From: Actinomycetota bacterium
GTDB lineage: Bacteria > Actinomycetota > Geothermincolia > Geothermincolales > RBG-13-55-18
Reading direction: 5' to 3'
DNA length: 36,954 bases
Assembly: GCA_016931915.1 (NCBI GenBank)
Contig: JAFGDU010000008.1
Coordinates: forward strand, 1-36,954
A model generated the notes under the pieces. The model was given only the letters and a program-made list of their open reading frames with translations. It was not told where the DNA came from and searched no databases. The position numbers were made by a program, and so were the translations under genes. This document shows positions 1 through 8,352 of the stretch, piece after piece. Numbering within the stretch: the stretch's first letter is position 1; every line of letters starts with the position of its first letter.

Positions 1-422
1 AGCCGCGCCGGGGGCATACCCATGCGGATTCCCTCCGCCCCCACGCGCAGGTCGCACGCCATGCTGGTCTCGCAGCCGCCCCCCACGCAATAGCCGCGGA
101 TCATGGCGATCACCGGGAAGGGGACGTCCTCCATGGTGTCCAGGCAGAACTGCAGGGGGCCCTTGGCCGAGATCTGTTTCTGTATGTCATCGGGCAAGCC
201 TTCGGGCAGGGCGTTGAGGTCCATGCCCGCGGAGAAGGCCTTCTCGCCAGCGCCGCGCAGGATCGCGCAACGCAGAGATCCCTCGTCCGCCAGGTCGCTT
301 AAGGCCTGGGCCAGGGATATCAGCAGGGTGGTGGAAAGGGCGTTCCTGCGCCGGGGACGGTTGAGGGTGAGAATGGCCAGGTCACCTTCCCTTGCGACCA
401 GGAGCTCTGCATCGTCGCTCAT
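1..422 (-). CDS. Enoyl-CoA hydratase/isomerase (crotonase), 5' part only
   Basis: The reverse strand from ATG at 422 reads about 140 codons without a stop and runs off the left edge, so the C-terminal half is missing. The N-terminus (ILTLNRPRRRNA) and the oxyanion-hole region (FSAGMDLNAL) are typical of crotonases. The GYCVGGGCE segment carries the glutamate matching the first catalytic Glu of enoyl-CoA hydratase. Known family members hydrate or isomerise acyl-CoA thioesters in the cytoplasm. The substrate cannot be read here. AGGAG lies just before the start. A second, more divergent crotonase is at 9616. The gene follows the 2TM protein on the same strand after about 146 nt. Confidence 0.9.
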   Translation of the reverse strand, partial: MSDDAELLVAREGDLAILTLNRPRRRNALSTTLLISLAQALSDLADEGSLRCAILRGAGEKAFSAGMDLNALPEGLPDDIQKQISAKGPLQFCLDTMEDVPFPVIAMIRGYCVGGGCETSMACDLRVGAEGIRMGMPPAR

Positions 423-550
423 GTTTTACTCCTTAGCTTGTTGGCGATATGCGGCGGGGATACCTGCATGCCCGGAGGCCAGGGCTTACACCCCGCCCCC
501 TGACCTCCATGGCGTAGCACGCGTGCGAAGGGTATTTGTCCGAGATCAAC

Positions 551-565
551 CCCGAGGCACTCGGG
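551..565 (-). terminator. Small hairpin after the 2TM gene
   Basis: A CCCGAG / CTCGGG stem of 6 bp with a 3-nt loop sits just 3' of the stop codon at 569. There is no clear T-tract, so it is at best a weak or Rho-assisted terminator. Confidence 0.3.
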
Positions 566-568
566 CGT

Positions 569-889
569 TCAGGTGTTACCCTGTTCTTTCTTGACCTTTT
601 CCAGCTCCTTCTGGAGCATCTTATCCCTCACCGCATCGCTGCGCTTGCCGGTCAGGTATGCGAAGACGTGAAAGGCGAGACCGATCCCCCAACCGAGCAT
701 GACCCAGACGGGCCAGAAATTCCCGGTATCCGCCCCGGTGAGGGCCCAGATCAAGACGAGGAAACCGTTGACGATGATATAGGACCCGACGTGCGAGAGC
801 AGGGCCATCTTCTGGTTCACCCGCTTCTCCGCCTTCTCCCTCAGCTCATCGCTGACCGGGGGGTTGGGCGGCTGCTGCCCCTGTACCAT
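569..889 (-). CDS. 2TM-domain membrane protein, 106 aa
   Basis: Start chosen at ATG 889 because AGAGGAG lies at good distance before it; an open frame further upstream has no such signal. After a hydrophilic, charged N-terminus (DELREKAEKRVNQK) come two hydrophobic stretches, about residues 33-52 and 59-78, separated by a short DTGNFWP turn. A charged tail (DKMLQKELEKVKKEQ) follows. This is the layout of the 2TM domain family (PF13239 type), usually found in small inner-membrane proteins or next to histidine kinases. No enzymatic residues are seen. A paralogue with the same layout is at 13920-14300. Function unknown; probably a small helical-hairpin membrane protein. Confidence 0.75.
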   Translation of the reverse strand: MVQGQQPPNPPVSDELREKAEKRVNQKMALLSHVGSYIIVNGFLVLIWALTGADTGNFWPVWVMLGWGIGLAFHVFAYLTGKRSDAVRDKMLQKELEKVKKEQGNT

Positions 890-993
890 TGCACCACTCC
901 TCTTCCTTATCGAAACGCGGCTTCTTCCCCAGACACCATAATAATCGAAACAAGGGGTTGTGCGCTTAACCCAGCGTGAAAAAGCCGGGTTCC

Positions 994-1022
994 TTGACAC
1001 GTTTACCCCGCATGTACATAAT
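994..1022 (+). promoter_or_regulatory. Sigma70-type promoter for the pentapeptide-repeat gene
   Basis: TTGACA at 994-999, a 17-bp spacer, then CATAAT at 1017-1022. Transcription would start near 1030, leaving a leader of about 35 nt before GTG 1067. Confidence 0.7.
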
Positions 1023-1066
1023 TACGACCCGGCGGGGGGTTATGATGCGCGGGGAGGCGAGTGTAA

Positions 1067-1567
1067 GTGGCGAACGAGGAACACCTGAAGATACTGAAGC
1101 AGGGCGTCAAGGCCTGGAACAACTGGAGACGCGAGAACCCGGGCGAGATACCAGACCTGTACGGGGCCGACCTGCGCGGGTTGGACCTGACTTATATCCA
1201 CTTCATGCGCACGAACCTCGGGGAATGCGATCTTTCCGGAACGATACTGCGCAGGGCCTTCATGGTCGGGGCTTACCTTCATGGAGCCTTACTTCTAGAA
1301 ACTGATCTTGAGGGCGCCGATATGCGCGGCTGTCATCTCTCCGAGGCCAAACTCGCGGGGGCGAAGATGGCGGGCGCCGTGATCAACAAGGCGCTGGTAG
1401 TGGGGGCGGACTTCAGCGGATGCGACATGGAGTCCGTAATGATGCTAGGGACCAACCTGGAGAACTCCGATTTCACCGACGCGATAATGACCGACGTCGA
1501 CCTCACCGACGCCAACCTTAAGGGCATCAAGACCGACGGCGTAAAGGGCTACCGCTTCAGAAAATAG
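1067..1567 (+). CDS. Pentapeptide-repeat protein, 166 aa
   Basis: GTG start at 1067 with GGGGAGG six nucleotides upstream. From about residue 27 to 158 the protein is a near-continuous run of five-residue units of the A(D/N)LXX type, for example YGADLRGLDL, LEGADMRGCHL and LTDANLKGI. These fold as a right-handed quadrilateral beta helix. Such proteins act as scaffolds, DNA mimics or unknown partners; the sequence does not tell which. The N-terminus (EEHLKILKQGVKAWNNWRRENPGE) is the usual lead-in of bacterial pentapeptide proteins. There is no signal peptide or membrane segment, so it should be cytoplasmic. It has its own promoter and converges on the gene at 1571. Confidence 0.88.
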   Translation: MANEEHLKILKQGVKAWNNWRRENPGEIPDLYGADLRGLDLTYIHFMRTNLGECDLSGTILRRAFMVGAYLHGALLLETDLEGADMRGCHLSEAKLAGAKMAGAVINKALVVGADFSGCDMESVMMLGTNLENSDFTDAIMTDVDLTDANLKGIKTDGVKGYRFRK

Positions 1568-1570
1568 TCC

Positions 1571-2413
1571 CTAGTAGACGCAATCTGGGAAGGTGCAGAT
1601 GGCGGCGGGCTCCACGCGGCGGTACATCTCTATGCCCCTCCAGGGCTCGCCCAGGATGCCGTCGTGGATAGCCCAGGAACGGCCGCGCACCGTCTTATCC
1701 ATGCCGGGCTGGCGGAAGGGCGTGCTCCCGTCCAGTTTCTCGAAGTACTCGCAGCCCGGCTGGAATCCCTCGTTTATCTCCAACATCTTGCGGCGCCCGC
1801 GTATGTAGTTGAAGCCGTAGCCCTCGAAGACGATGGCGTTGTTGTAGGCCAGCGGTTCGGCGATGATCATGTCCTGGCCCATGGCGGAGACGAAGGCGAC
1901 AGCGCGGGGAACGAAGTACTTGAGCATGCGCAGGCCCTTTCTCACCTGGCCGGGGGCAAGCCCCGCCTCCATGGCCCGTGTCTCCTCTGGTATGTTTCGC
2001 CGCACCGTGGCGAACTTGGTCCTTCTCCCGGTCTGGTCTATATCGGTGCTGAAACGCGGGCTGTGCGGGTCGTTGATGATGAGGAAGTTGATGTCGATCT
2101 TGAAGAAGGAGGTGTCCTCTATCTCCAGGAAGAAGATGCAGTCCTGGTCCCCGGGATGTTCCCTCACCTCGATGATGGCGTAGGTGCTCTTGGGGGAGGC
2201 CTTGATCTCCAGTATCCGCTCCCCGTAGAGGTTGGTGTGAGTCTCCCGGTCGAGTTCGAAGAGGTCGAATATGCGGTCGGGCACGAGCAGGGAGTAGACG
2301 CGTTCCTTCGCCTCCTCGTCGAGCTGGTTGATTTCGTGGATGTTGTGGTGGTCTGATTTTCCGATCAGGCGCCGGAACTCCTCCGTCAGCTCGCCGGATA
2401 CGGGTTCGGACAT
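1571..2413 (-). CDS. Hypothetical protein, 280 aa
   Basis: I do not recognise this family. Start at ATG 2413 is set by AAGGAGG nine nucleotides upstream; the frame continues about 20 codons further without a comparable signal. The product is soluble and acidic. A helical N-terminus (residues 1-45) is followed by alternating hydrophobic and charged segments that suggest a beta-rich domain (EVREHPGDQDCIFFLEIED, residues 82-100, and FFKIDINFLIIND). The C-terminus is rich in aromatic residues and has two late cysteines (ICTFPDCVY). It lies 69 nt after the GMC oxidoreductase stop on the same strand, so it may be co-transcribed with it. The stop codon is three nucleotides from the end of the convergent pentapeptide gene. 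Confidence 0.75.
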   Translation of the reverse strand: MSEPVSGELTEEFRRLIGKSDHHNIHEINQLDEEAKERVYSLLVPDRIFDLFELDRETHTNLYGERILEIKASPKSTYAIIEVREHPGDQDCIFFLEIEDTSFFKIDINFLIINDPHSPRFSTDIDQTGRRTKFATVRRNIPEETRAMEAGLAPGQVRKGLRMLKYFVPRAVAFVSAMGQDMIIAEPLAYNNAIVFEGYGFNYIRGRRKMLEINEGFQPGCEYFEKLDGSTPFRQPGMDKTVRGRSWAIHDGILGEPWRGIEMYRRVEPAAICTFPDCVY

Positions 2414-2482
2414 GCCGTCCACCTCCTTGCCAGACGGTCGCCGGGCTCTTCCCTGCGGCCCGGCCTGCCCGTGCAACGGGTA

Positions 2483-4015
2483 TTACGATGCGGCGGCAAG
2501 CCGGTCGTCTATGAACCCGGCGCAGCGCATGGCCATGGCCATGATGGTCAGCTGCGGGTTGACCCCGGGTGATGAGGGGATCACGCTGCCGTCGCAGATG
2601 TAAAGGTCTTCCAGGTCCCAGGTCTCGCAGGTATGCTTGACCACCGACCACTCGGGGTCGCCGCCCATGCGGCAGGTGCCCAGGGGGTGGTAGGCGCTCA
2701 TTCCGAAGAGGTCCGTGGCCCTCACGCGCGAGCGCTCGAGGCGGTTGAGATCGCGCTTGCCCGACAGCTCGTAGTGTCCTGCGAAGGGGGTGAAGACCTT
2801 CTTCGCTCCCGCCGCGAACCATATCTCCGCCATGAGCACGGTGGCCGCCTTGGCTTTGCCCACGTCCCTCCCCCGCAGCATGTAGAGCATGCCGGGACGG
2901 TATCCCGGTCGGTGCAGATCGACCACCCTGCCCCATGAATCGCTGTCCGAAACCATGCCCCCGAAGATCCCCATATTGGGGTAGGAGGTCATGAGGGAGG
3001 CGTTGCTCTTCCCGGCGAAAGGCAGGGCCAGGGAATGGATCTCGGGCGGGACCGTACCTCCCTCCAGCATGATGCCCTCTCCCTTGAACTCGTCTACGTA
3101 GCTGCTCTGAGGGATGCCCTTGGGCGGTCCCAGGGGTTCGTCGAACAGGGCCACTGTCTGGGTCGCGGGATGTATCTGCAGGTTCCTCCCGACCTGGCCG
3201 CTGGAATTGGCCAGGCCCTGCTTGAGCAGGAAGTAAGGGGAGTAGATGGCGCCGGCGGCGAGGACCGTCACCGCGGCATCAACCTCGATGTTGCGGCCGT
3301 CGGGGCGGCCGGTAGCAGGATCGACGAAATGTCCCGATACGCCCACTGCTCTCCCGTCCTTCACCCTGATAGCGTCCGCGCGGCAGCGGGTATAGATTTC
3401 CGCCCCCGACTTAACGGCGTCGGGTATAAAGGAGACGTCCACGCTCTGTTTGGAGCCGGAGGGGCAGCCGAAGGCGCAGGATCCGAATCCCTCGCACTCC
3501 TTGGCGTTGCGCGGCAGCCAGCCACTGGAGAGCCCCAGTTTCTCCGCGCCCGCCAGGAAAGTGGTCGCCACCTTACCAGCCACCTCGGGGTCGGCCCTTT
3601 TTACGAAGAGGAACTCCTCCAGGTGGCCGTAGATGAGGTTGAGCTCTTCCTCGGTGATATCCGTGAGACCGTGGGTGAGGTGCCATTTCTTCAATATGGG
3701 CCGCAGCATCCGCAGCGCCGTGCCGGAGTTGATGGTGGTGGTTCCGCCCACCGTCCTGCCCAGGGGCAGCAGGATGAAGGGCACCCCCAGGGTGATGGTC
3801 TGACCGGCGTCGCGGTACATCTTCATATAGGAATCGGCGGGATTGAGGTTGAAATCCTCGCGGGTGAAGTAGCCACCCTCCTCGAGCACCACCACCTTGT
3901 GGCCCTCGCCGGCGAGTTCCCTGGCGATGGGACCTCCTCCCGCGCCGGAGCCGATGATGACAACGTCGGCGGAGCGGGAGACGTCGCCCTTAACGTCTGC
4001 GGGTCCGAGGATCAT
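2483..4015 (-). CDS. GMC-family FAD oxidoreductase, 510 aa
   Basis: Flavin dehydrogenase or oxidase acting on an alcohol-type substrate. Residues 16-45 form the FAD-binding Rossmann motif (GSGAGGG at 22-28, ending in VVVLEEGG). A Cys-rich segment (CEGFGSCAFGC) near the middle is typical of the gluconate-dehydrogenase / long-chain alcohol oxidase branch. The C-terminal GMC domain has HPLGTCRMG with the probable active-site His and VNPQLTI near the end. ATG 4015 overlaps the upstream stop in ATGA, so it is translationally coupled to the 147-aa gene at 4012-4455, which looks like its small subunit. Members of this branch often pass electrons to cytochromes or quinones; no cytochrome gene is next to it here. 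Substrate unknown. Confidence 0.9.
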   Translation of the reverse strand: MILGPADVKGDVSRSADVVIIGSGAGGGPIARELAGEGHKVVVLEEGGYFTREDFNLNPADSYMKMYRDAGQTITLGVPFILLPLGRTVGGTTTINSGTALRMLRPILKKWHLTHGLTDITEEELNLIYGHLEEFLFVKRADPEVAGKVATTFLAGAEKLGLSSGWLPRNAKECEGFGSCAFGCPSGSKQSVDVSFIPDAVKSGAEIYTRCRADAIRVKDGRAVGVSGHFVDPATGRPDGRNIEVDAAVTVLAAGAIYSPYFLLKQGLANSSGQVGRNLQIHPATQTVALFDEPLGPPKGIPQSSYVDEFKGEGIMLEGGTVPPEIHSLALPFAGKSNASLMTSYPNMGIFGGMVSDSDSWGRVVDLHRPGYRPGMLYMLRGRDVGKAKAATVLMAEIWFAAGAKKVFTPFAGHYELSGKRDLNRLERSRVRATDLFGMSAYHPLGTCRMGGDPEWSVVKHTCETWDLEDLYICDGSVIPSSPGVNPQLTIMAMAMRCAGFIDDRLAAAS

Positions 4016-4455
4016 GGCGCTTCCTCCTCCTTGGGTGGGAGGTCGCGGTCGCGCGTGACCACGCGCAGGTTGGATTCCTCCTTCAACGCCGCCGCGTCGA
4101 AGCCCAGGGGGACGGTGACCTCGGGCCGGCGGTAGTAGGACATGAGCAGCGGGAGCCCGGGCAGCACACCGATGCCGCGTATGAGGGGATTGCGCGAGGC
4201 GATGATGCGGTTGAGCAATTCCTGCTTCTCATCCGCTCCAAGGCGGGAGAAGGGCTTACCCTTCAGCAGAAGCGAGACGGCGCGCAATGCGAAATTGCAG
4301 AGGAAGAAGACCGCCTTCAGTTCGGGCGCCCCCGCCGCGAAATACTCCGCGATGAAAGCCATCTGGCCCTCGGGGTCGATGGGCGGGAGGCCCTCGGGCT
4401 CGCCGATATAGGCCTCCAACAGCTCCTGCATCTGCTGACGCGATACCGTTTTCAC
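4012..4455 (-). CDS. Probable small partner subunit of the GMC oxidoreductase, 147 aa
   Basis: GTG start at 4455 follows GAGGAGG. The stop overlaps the GMC start by four bases, so the two are made together. The N-terminus (SRQQMQELLEAYIG) resembles the short helical region that precedes or is fused to the GMC domain in long-chain alcohol oxidases, or is encoded as gluconate 2-dehydrogenase subunit 3. That is an inference from size, position and helical pattern, not a firm family match. Residues about 36-60 (EYFAAGAPELKAVFFLCNFALRAV) are hydrophobic and could pack on the flavoprotein or touch the membrane. No cofactor motif is visible. Confidence 0.7.
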   Translation of the reverse strand: MKTVSRQQMQELLEAYIGEPEGLPPIDPEGQMAFIAEYFAAGAPELKAVFFLCNFALRAVSLLLKGKPFSRLGADEKQELLNRIIASRNPLIRGIGVLPGLPLLMSYYRRPEVTVPLGFDAAALKEESNLRVVTRDRDLPPKEEEAP

Positions 4456-4656
4456 GCTACCTCCTCGCTCACAGGTTCCTCCGCTGCTTCGTATGGCGTT
4501 ACGCAGGCGGCGTGCGTATTGGCGATGGGCCGCGCCGCATGCGCAATCCAGGCCATATTGATATTATCACAGGGCTATGGGTCTGTTCCGGCAGGCGGCG
4601 CTATCCGGAGTGGTGGATGGCAGAAATACCGGCCATCTCGCTTGGCGCGCGGGCGT

Positions 4657-5061
4657 TTACAGGGGCGGGAGCGGGCGGGGAACCGGCGGATGTTCCCCCT
4701 CCCAGTAGTCCTTCCTGATCTCCAGGAGCGCCCTCGTCTTTCCCTGCCTGTCGGTGGCCGACACCACCAGTCCGCCTGCGGAGGCGTCCAGGTCGAACGA
4801 TTCGTATATGCCCGATTCCCTGGCCTTAACCAGTTCCTCCATGACCTCGGCCAGGAGGGGGGCGTACATCTCGTAGAACCTTATGAAATCCTCCATGTTC
4901 CTGATCCTGGCATAACCCGCCCTGATCCTCCTCCAGGGAAGGCTCAGCAGTACCGGCGCAACCTGCGCCAGCTCGGCCTTACGGGCAGCAACCCGGGCGG
5001 CTCTTCGCTCCATATCCGGAGGCGCGGCGGCAGGCTTGCCGCGGTCATTCGGTTCATGCAT
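4657..5061 (-). CDS. Hypothetical protein, 134 aa
   Basis: Not recognised. ATG 5061 lies inside the last codons of the MFS gene: ATGCATGA gives an 8-nt overlap, so it is probably translated by coupling with the transporter. The product starts with a charged, Ala/Arg-rich helix (residues 17-32, MERRAARVAARKAELA). It continues with a helical core containing FIRFYEMYAPLLAEVMEELVKARESG, then a short strand-rich end (GGLVVSATDRQGKTRALLEIRKDYW). It has no signal peptide, membrane segment or cysteine motif. Coupling suggests a role tied to the transporter, perhaps regulatory, but nothing in the sequence shows it. Confidence 0.65.
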   Translation of the reverse strand: MHEPNDRGKPAAAPPDMERRAARVAARKAELAQVAPVLLSLPWRRIRAGYARIRNMEDFIRFYEMYAPLLAEVMEELVKARESGIYESFDLDASAGGLVVSATDRQGKTRALLEIRKDYWEGEHPPVPRPLPPL

Positions 5062-6283
5062 GCTGTACCGCCTCCTTTCCCCGCGGCATCCTCTCCCTCA
5101 CGGTCGTCGATGTATCTATGACATGGGGCTTGATCCAATGCACGCAGAGGATCACCCCGATGATGAAGACGGATACCGAGCTCATACCAATGATGGGGTT
5201 GATGTGCTCGTTGAGCAGCCCGACGAGGTAAGGGAAGAAGACCCCTCCCAGGGAACCGGCCGATACGATCGCCGTGATCACGGCCGAGGATTCACCTGCC
5301 GGAAAACGTGCTGCGTAGCCGATGAGAAAGGGATTGATGCCCGCATATGCCAGCCCCAGCAGCATGTAAAGGATGATGCTGGCTGCGCGGGAATCGGGCA
5401 GGGGAGCCAGGAATACCAGTACGCCTGAGGCCAGCGAGACGGCGACAAGGATATCGAAGGGATCGATCAGCCTGGAGAGGTAACTGCATGCCCATCTTCC
5501 CGCGGTCAGGCTGGCGGCGATCCCCATGAGGACGAGATGGGCCGTGCCCGAGATCATCCCCCTCTCTATCTCGAGGAAGGAGACCAGCCAGGTGGTGACC
5601 GAGGCCTGGGCGGCCGCGTAGAGAAGGAATGCCAGCACCAGGCCGAGGAAGAGGCTGCGGTTGAAGGAGAGCACCTCGCGGATGACCGCGACGGACAGCC
5701 TTTTCTGCCGCGGTAAGCGCTTCAGGCCTGCCAGGGCAAGGGGGAGCGCCGCGGGGATGGCTAGCAGGGCGGGTATGGCCAGGCACCACCTCCACGACCA
5801 CTCCATGCGCGCGATGAGGCCGGCGAATACCGGCCCTATAACGAATCCCAGGGAGAGAAAGCCGTAGAGGATGTTCTGCATGCGCGGGCTATCCGGGCCG
5901 TATAGGGAGGTCGCGTATATGGCCGGCAGGGTCAGGAGGGTGCCGTTGGCAAAACCGGAGATGAAGAAGAAGACGAGAAGGAACAGGTACCTTGGCGCCG
6001 CGGCCGACAGGAGCAGCGAGGAGATGAGCAGGAAGACCTGGGCCAGCATGAGCCGTTTCACGCAAAGGCGCTGCATGAGGCGGGTCAGCAGCAGGGTACC
6101 CAGGAGCAGGCCCGAGAAATAGACCATCTGCAGGAGGCCCCCCAGGGTCTCACTGATCTCGAGTTGGCGCATGATGATGCTGATGCTGGAAGGCGCCAGG
6201 ATCTGGACTATGCCGCAAACGACCATGAGGGGATAGAAAGGCCGCATGCCCGCTCTACCATCTTCCCGACTGATACCGCTCAT
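5054..6283 (-). CDS. MFS transporter, 409 aa
   Basis: Twelve hydrophobic segments spread over the whole length, in two halves around a basic central loop (residues about 190-200, LKRLPRQKRLSV), identify a major facilitator permease of normal length. The segment after TM2 (LLLTRLMQRLCVKRLMLAQV) matches the conserved loop 2-3 pattern. The start is uncertain. ATG 6283 directly abuts AAGGAGG, which is unusually close, while ATG 6247 would begin just before TM1 (MRPFYPLMVV) but lacks a good ribosome site. Export or uptake, and the substrate, cannot be decided. It overlaps the 134-aa gene downstream and is divergent from the alpha/beta hydrolase at 6501. Confidence 0.88.
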   Translation of the reverse strand: MSGISREDGRAGMRPFYPLMVVCGIVQILAPSSISIIMRQLEISETLGGLLQMVYFSGLLLGTLLLTRLMQRLCVKRLMLAQVFLLISSLLLSAAAPRYLFLLVFFFISGFANGTLLTLPAIYATSLYGPDSPRMQNILYGFLSLGFVIGPVFAGLIARMEWSWRWCLAIPALLAIPAALPLALAGLKRLPRQKRLSVAVIREVLSFNRSLFLGLVLAFLLYAAAQASVTTWLVSFLEIERGMISGTAHLVLMGIAASLTAGRWACSYLSRLIDPFDILVAVSLASGVLVFLAPLPDSRAASIILYMLLGLAYAGINPFLIGYAARFPAGESSAVITAIVSAGSLGGVFFPYLVGLLNEHINPIIGMSSVSVFIIGVILCVHWIKPHVIDTSTTVRERMPRGKEAVQHA

Positions 6284-6426
6284 CCTCCTTGGCCCCGGGA
6301 ACTACGTCGGTATTCCGTATCACTTTATTATGTCGACTATCGACCGCCCGCACGTAGCATCTTGAGCATGCAGGCATTTCAGTCCGGGCATCCGACCGCC
6401 GGGGGATGGACGGGGCTGGGGGGTCG

Positions 6427-6454
6427 TTTCCAACGCCGCGGGGCTGGTTATAAT
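6427..6454 (+). promoter_or_regulatory. Candidate promoter for the alpha/beta hydrolase
   Basis: A perfect TATAAT at 6449-6454 is preceded, 16 bp upstream, by TTTCCA (4 of 6 match to TTGACA). It lies 46 nt before the start codon at 6501, in the divergent gap with the MFS gene. Confidence 0.5.
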
Positions 6455-6500
6455 TGTGTAATCGATGGAAGGATGGCGATATTGATCAGGGGAGGCGTAC

Positions 6501-7415
6501 ATGTCTGGAGAGAACGATTCGCAAACCACGTATACCAGGGAGGACCACGACTTCACCAGCCAGGGCACGAGATGCGCAGCGTGGCTATACCGGCCGGACG
6601 GGGCTGCCGTGCCTCCCGTGGTGGTCATGGCACACGGCTTCGGGGCGCAGCGGGATTTCGCCCTGCCCGCCTATGCCGAGAGGTTCGCCCGCAGGGGGAT
6701 GGCCGTCTTCCTCTTCGATTACCGCAACTTCGGCGCCAGCGGCGGTGAGCCGCGCAACCTGGTCAGCAACTCGCGCCACCTGTGGGACTGGGAGGCCGCA
6801 CTTACCTATGTGCGCGGTCTATCCGGTATCGATACGGGGAGGATGGGGCTCTGGGGCTCCTCTTTCAGCGGTGGCCACGTAATCGTGACCGCGTCGCGGG
6901 ATGCCGGCGTGTCCGCCATCGTCTCCCAGGTCCCCTTCGTCGACGGCATCACCACCGCCTACCAGACGGGGATCAAACATGCCGCCCAGGCCACGGTGGC
7001 CGGCGTCAGGGACGTGGTGCGCATGATAACGGCGAGCGAGCCATATTGCGTTCCCATCGTGAGCGATCCGGACGTCTTCGGGCTCATGAACTCGCCCGAA
7101 TGTAAACCGGGTTACATGGCCATCGTCCCCGAGGAAACGGATTGGATAAACGCATGCCCCGCCCGCGCCGTGCTCGAACTGCTGTTATACCGCCCCATGG
7201 CGCATGCGCGCGGGGTGAAATGCCCGGCGCTGGTGATGATGGGCGAGAAGGACTCCCTCATCTATCCGAAAGCGGTGGAGAAGACCGCCTCGCGCATGCG
7301 CGAGGTCACCCTCATCCACCTTCCCGTCGGCCATTTCGACGTCTACGTGGGGGAGCTGTTCGAGAAGGTGGTGGAGATACAGGCCGATTTCCTGGCGCGA
7401 CACCTGGGATTGTAG
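6501..7415 (+). CDS. Alpha/beta hydrolase, 304 aa
   Basis: ATG 6501 with GGGGAGG seven bases before it. The oxyanion region is VVMAHGFGAQRDF (residues 41-53). The nucleophile elbow is GSSFSGG (119-125), of the G-x-S-x-x-GG kind seen in dienelactone-hydrolase-like and peptidase-S15-like esterases. An acid candidate Asp251 (GEKDSL) and His278 (PVGHFDVY) complete a triad. There is no signal peptide, so a cytoplasmic esterase or acyl hydrolase is likely. Between residues 150 and 235 lies a cap-like insertion. The gene stands alone between the divergent MFS gene and the TetR promoter region. Substrate unknown; a role in releasing or modifying an acyl compound related to the neighbouring acyl-CoA enzymes is only a guess. 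Confidence 0.88.
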   Translation: MSGENDSQTTYTREDHDFTSQGTRCAAWLYRPDGAAVPPVVVMAHGFGAQRDFALPAYAERFARRGMAVFLFDYRNFGASGGEPRNLVSNSRHLWDWEAALTYVRGLSGIDTGRMGLWGSSFSGGHVIVTASRDAGVSAIVSQVPFVDGITTAYQTGIKHAAQATVAGVRDVVRMITASEPYCVPIVSDPDVFGLMNSPECKPGYMAIVPEETDWINACPARAVLELLLYRPMAHARGVKCPALVMMGEKDSLIYPKAVEKTASRMREVTLIHLPVGHFDVYVGELFEKVVEIQADFLARHLGL

Positions 7416-7572
7416 GCGCATTCCCAGGGGAGGAGAGAAGCGGGTTTTTCGCCCCTGTATAAACCATCCCTCATACTCCTTCGGGCCGACCCGCAAACTC
7501 GCATGACCATAGCCGGTAAAAAGGCCCCTCCATGCCCGTTTCGCAAGGCATACAACCAGTTCAAGCCACATA

Positions 7573-7599
7573 TTGACAAACCGTTGTAAAAGAGATAAT
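7573..7599 (+). promoter_or_regulatory. Promoter of the TetR gene
   Basis: TTGACA at 7573-7578 followed by GATAAT at 7594-7599 (15-bp spacer); the overlapping TAATAT at 7596-7601 would give 17 bp. It lies directly upstream of the palindrome at 7617. Confidence 0.6.
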
Positions 7600-7616
7600 A
7601 TCCTGTTAAATGTACA

Positions 7617-7632
7617 GAATGACATGTCATTC
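7617..7632. promoter_or_regulatory. Perfect 16-bp palindrome, probable TetR operator
   Basis: GAATGACATGTCATTC is an exact inverted repeat with no spacer. It sits between the -10 element and the TetR start codon at 7645, 12 nt before it, around or just after the expected transcription start. TetR-family proteins usually bind such palindromes and repress their own gene, so autoregulation is the natural reading. Confidence 0.75.
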
Positions 7633-7644
7633 AGTTAGGGTAAA

Positions 7645-8253
7645 ATGGAACCTACACTCGCGACCCGCCGCCGCAACGAGATCCTGGAAGCGGCGCTGAA
7701 GGTATTCTCGGAGAGGGGATACCACGCCGCCAAGATCGAGGACATAGCGGCCGAACTAGAAATAGGCCACGGCACCTTCTACCGCTACTTCAAGAACAAG
7801 CTGGATATCTTCAACCACGTGGTCGACGACATCGTGAGGATGATCACCGAACTGGTGACGGACATCAACCCCCACGAGGCCGAGACCCTCGACGAATACA
7901 GGCAGCAGCTGGACATGATCGGGGACAGGCTCTTCGGCCTCTTCGATTCCAACCCCTCTTTCTCCAGGATCATCTTTTACGAGGCCTTCGGCATCGAGGA
8001 CAAGGATCTGAGAGAGAGGATCCAGGGGGTTTTCGATCTCATCGGCAGGTATATAGAACTGTACCTCGAGAACGGCATCGCCAAGGGCTACATGCGCGAG
8101 GATCTGCACGTGAAGGAGAGTGCCCTGGCCATAGGCGGAGCCCTTTTCGAGGCGTGCAAGCGGGTGGTCTCATCGTCCGATCCCGAGAGGGATCTGGTGG
8201 TTTGGAAGGAGACCATCATCACCCTGATTATCCAGGGGGTGTCGAAGCGTTAA
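7645..8253 (+). CDS. TetR/AcrR-family transcriptional regulator, 202 aa
   Basis: The N-terminal domain is a clear TetR DNA-binding unit: RRNEILEAALKVFSERGYHAAKIEDIA followed by the helix-turn-helix AELEIGHGTFYRYFKNK (residues about 29-52). The remaining 150 residues form the helical ligand and dimer domain, of normal length. The ribosome site is weak (TAGGG). A 16-bp palindrome just before the start is a likely operator for self-repression. Many TetR proteins of this type next to acyl-CoA genes sense acyl-CoAs. Here the downstream membrane protein (8353) and crotonase (9616) are on the same strand and are the most likely other targets. The ligand is not known. Confidence 0.92.
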   Translation: MEPTLATRRRNEILEAALKVFSERGYHAAKIEDIAAELEIGHGTFYRYFKNKLDIFNHVVDDIVRMITELVTDINPHEAETLDEYRQQLDMIGDRLFGLFDSNPSFSRIIFYEAFGIEDKDLRERIQGVFDLIGRYIELYLENGIAKGYMREDLHVKESALAIGGALFEACKRVVSSSDPERDLVVWKETIITLIIQGVSKR

Positions 8254-8352
8254 CGCCGGACAGCCAGGGGCGTGACAACCCCTTGAAAAAGATGTGGGAC
8301 GTACGGGGTAAACCCTGCGGGAAGATGGCATAAGCGACAGGAGGTGGGATGG

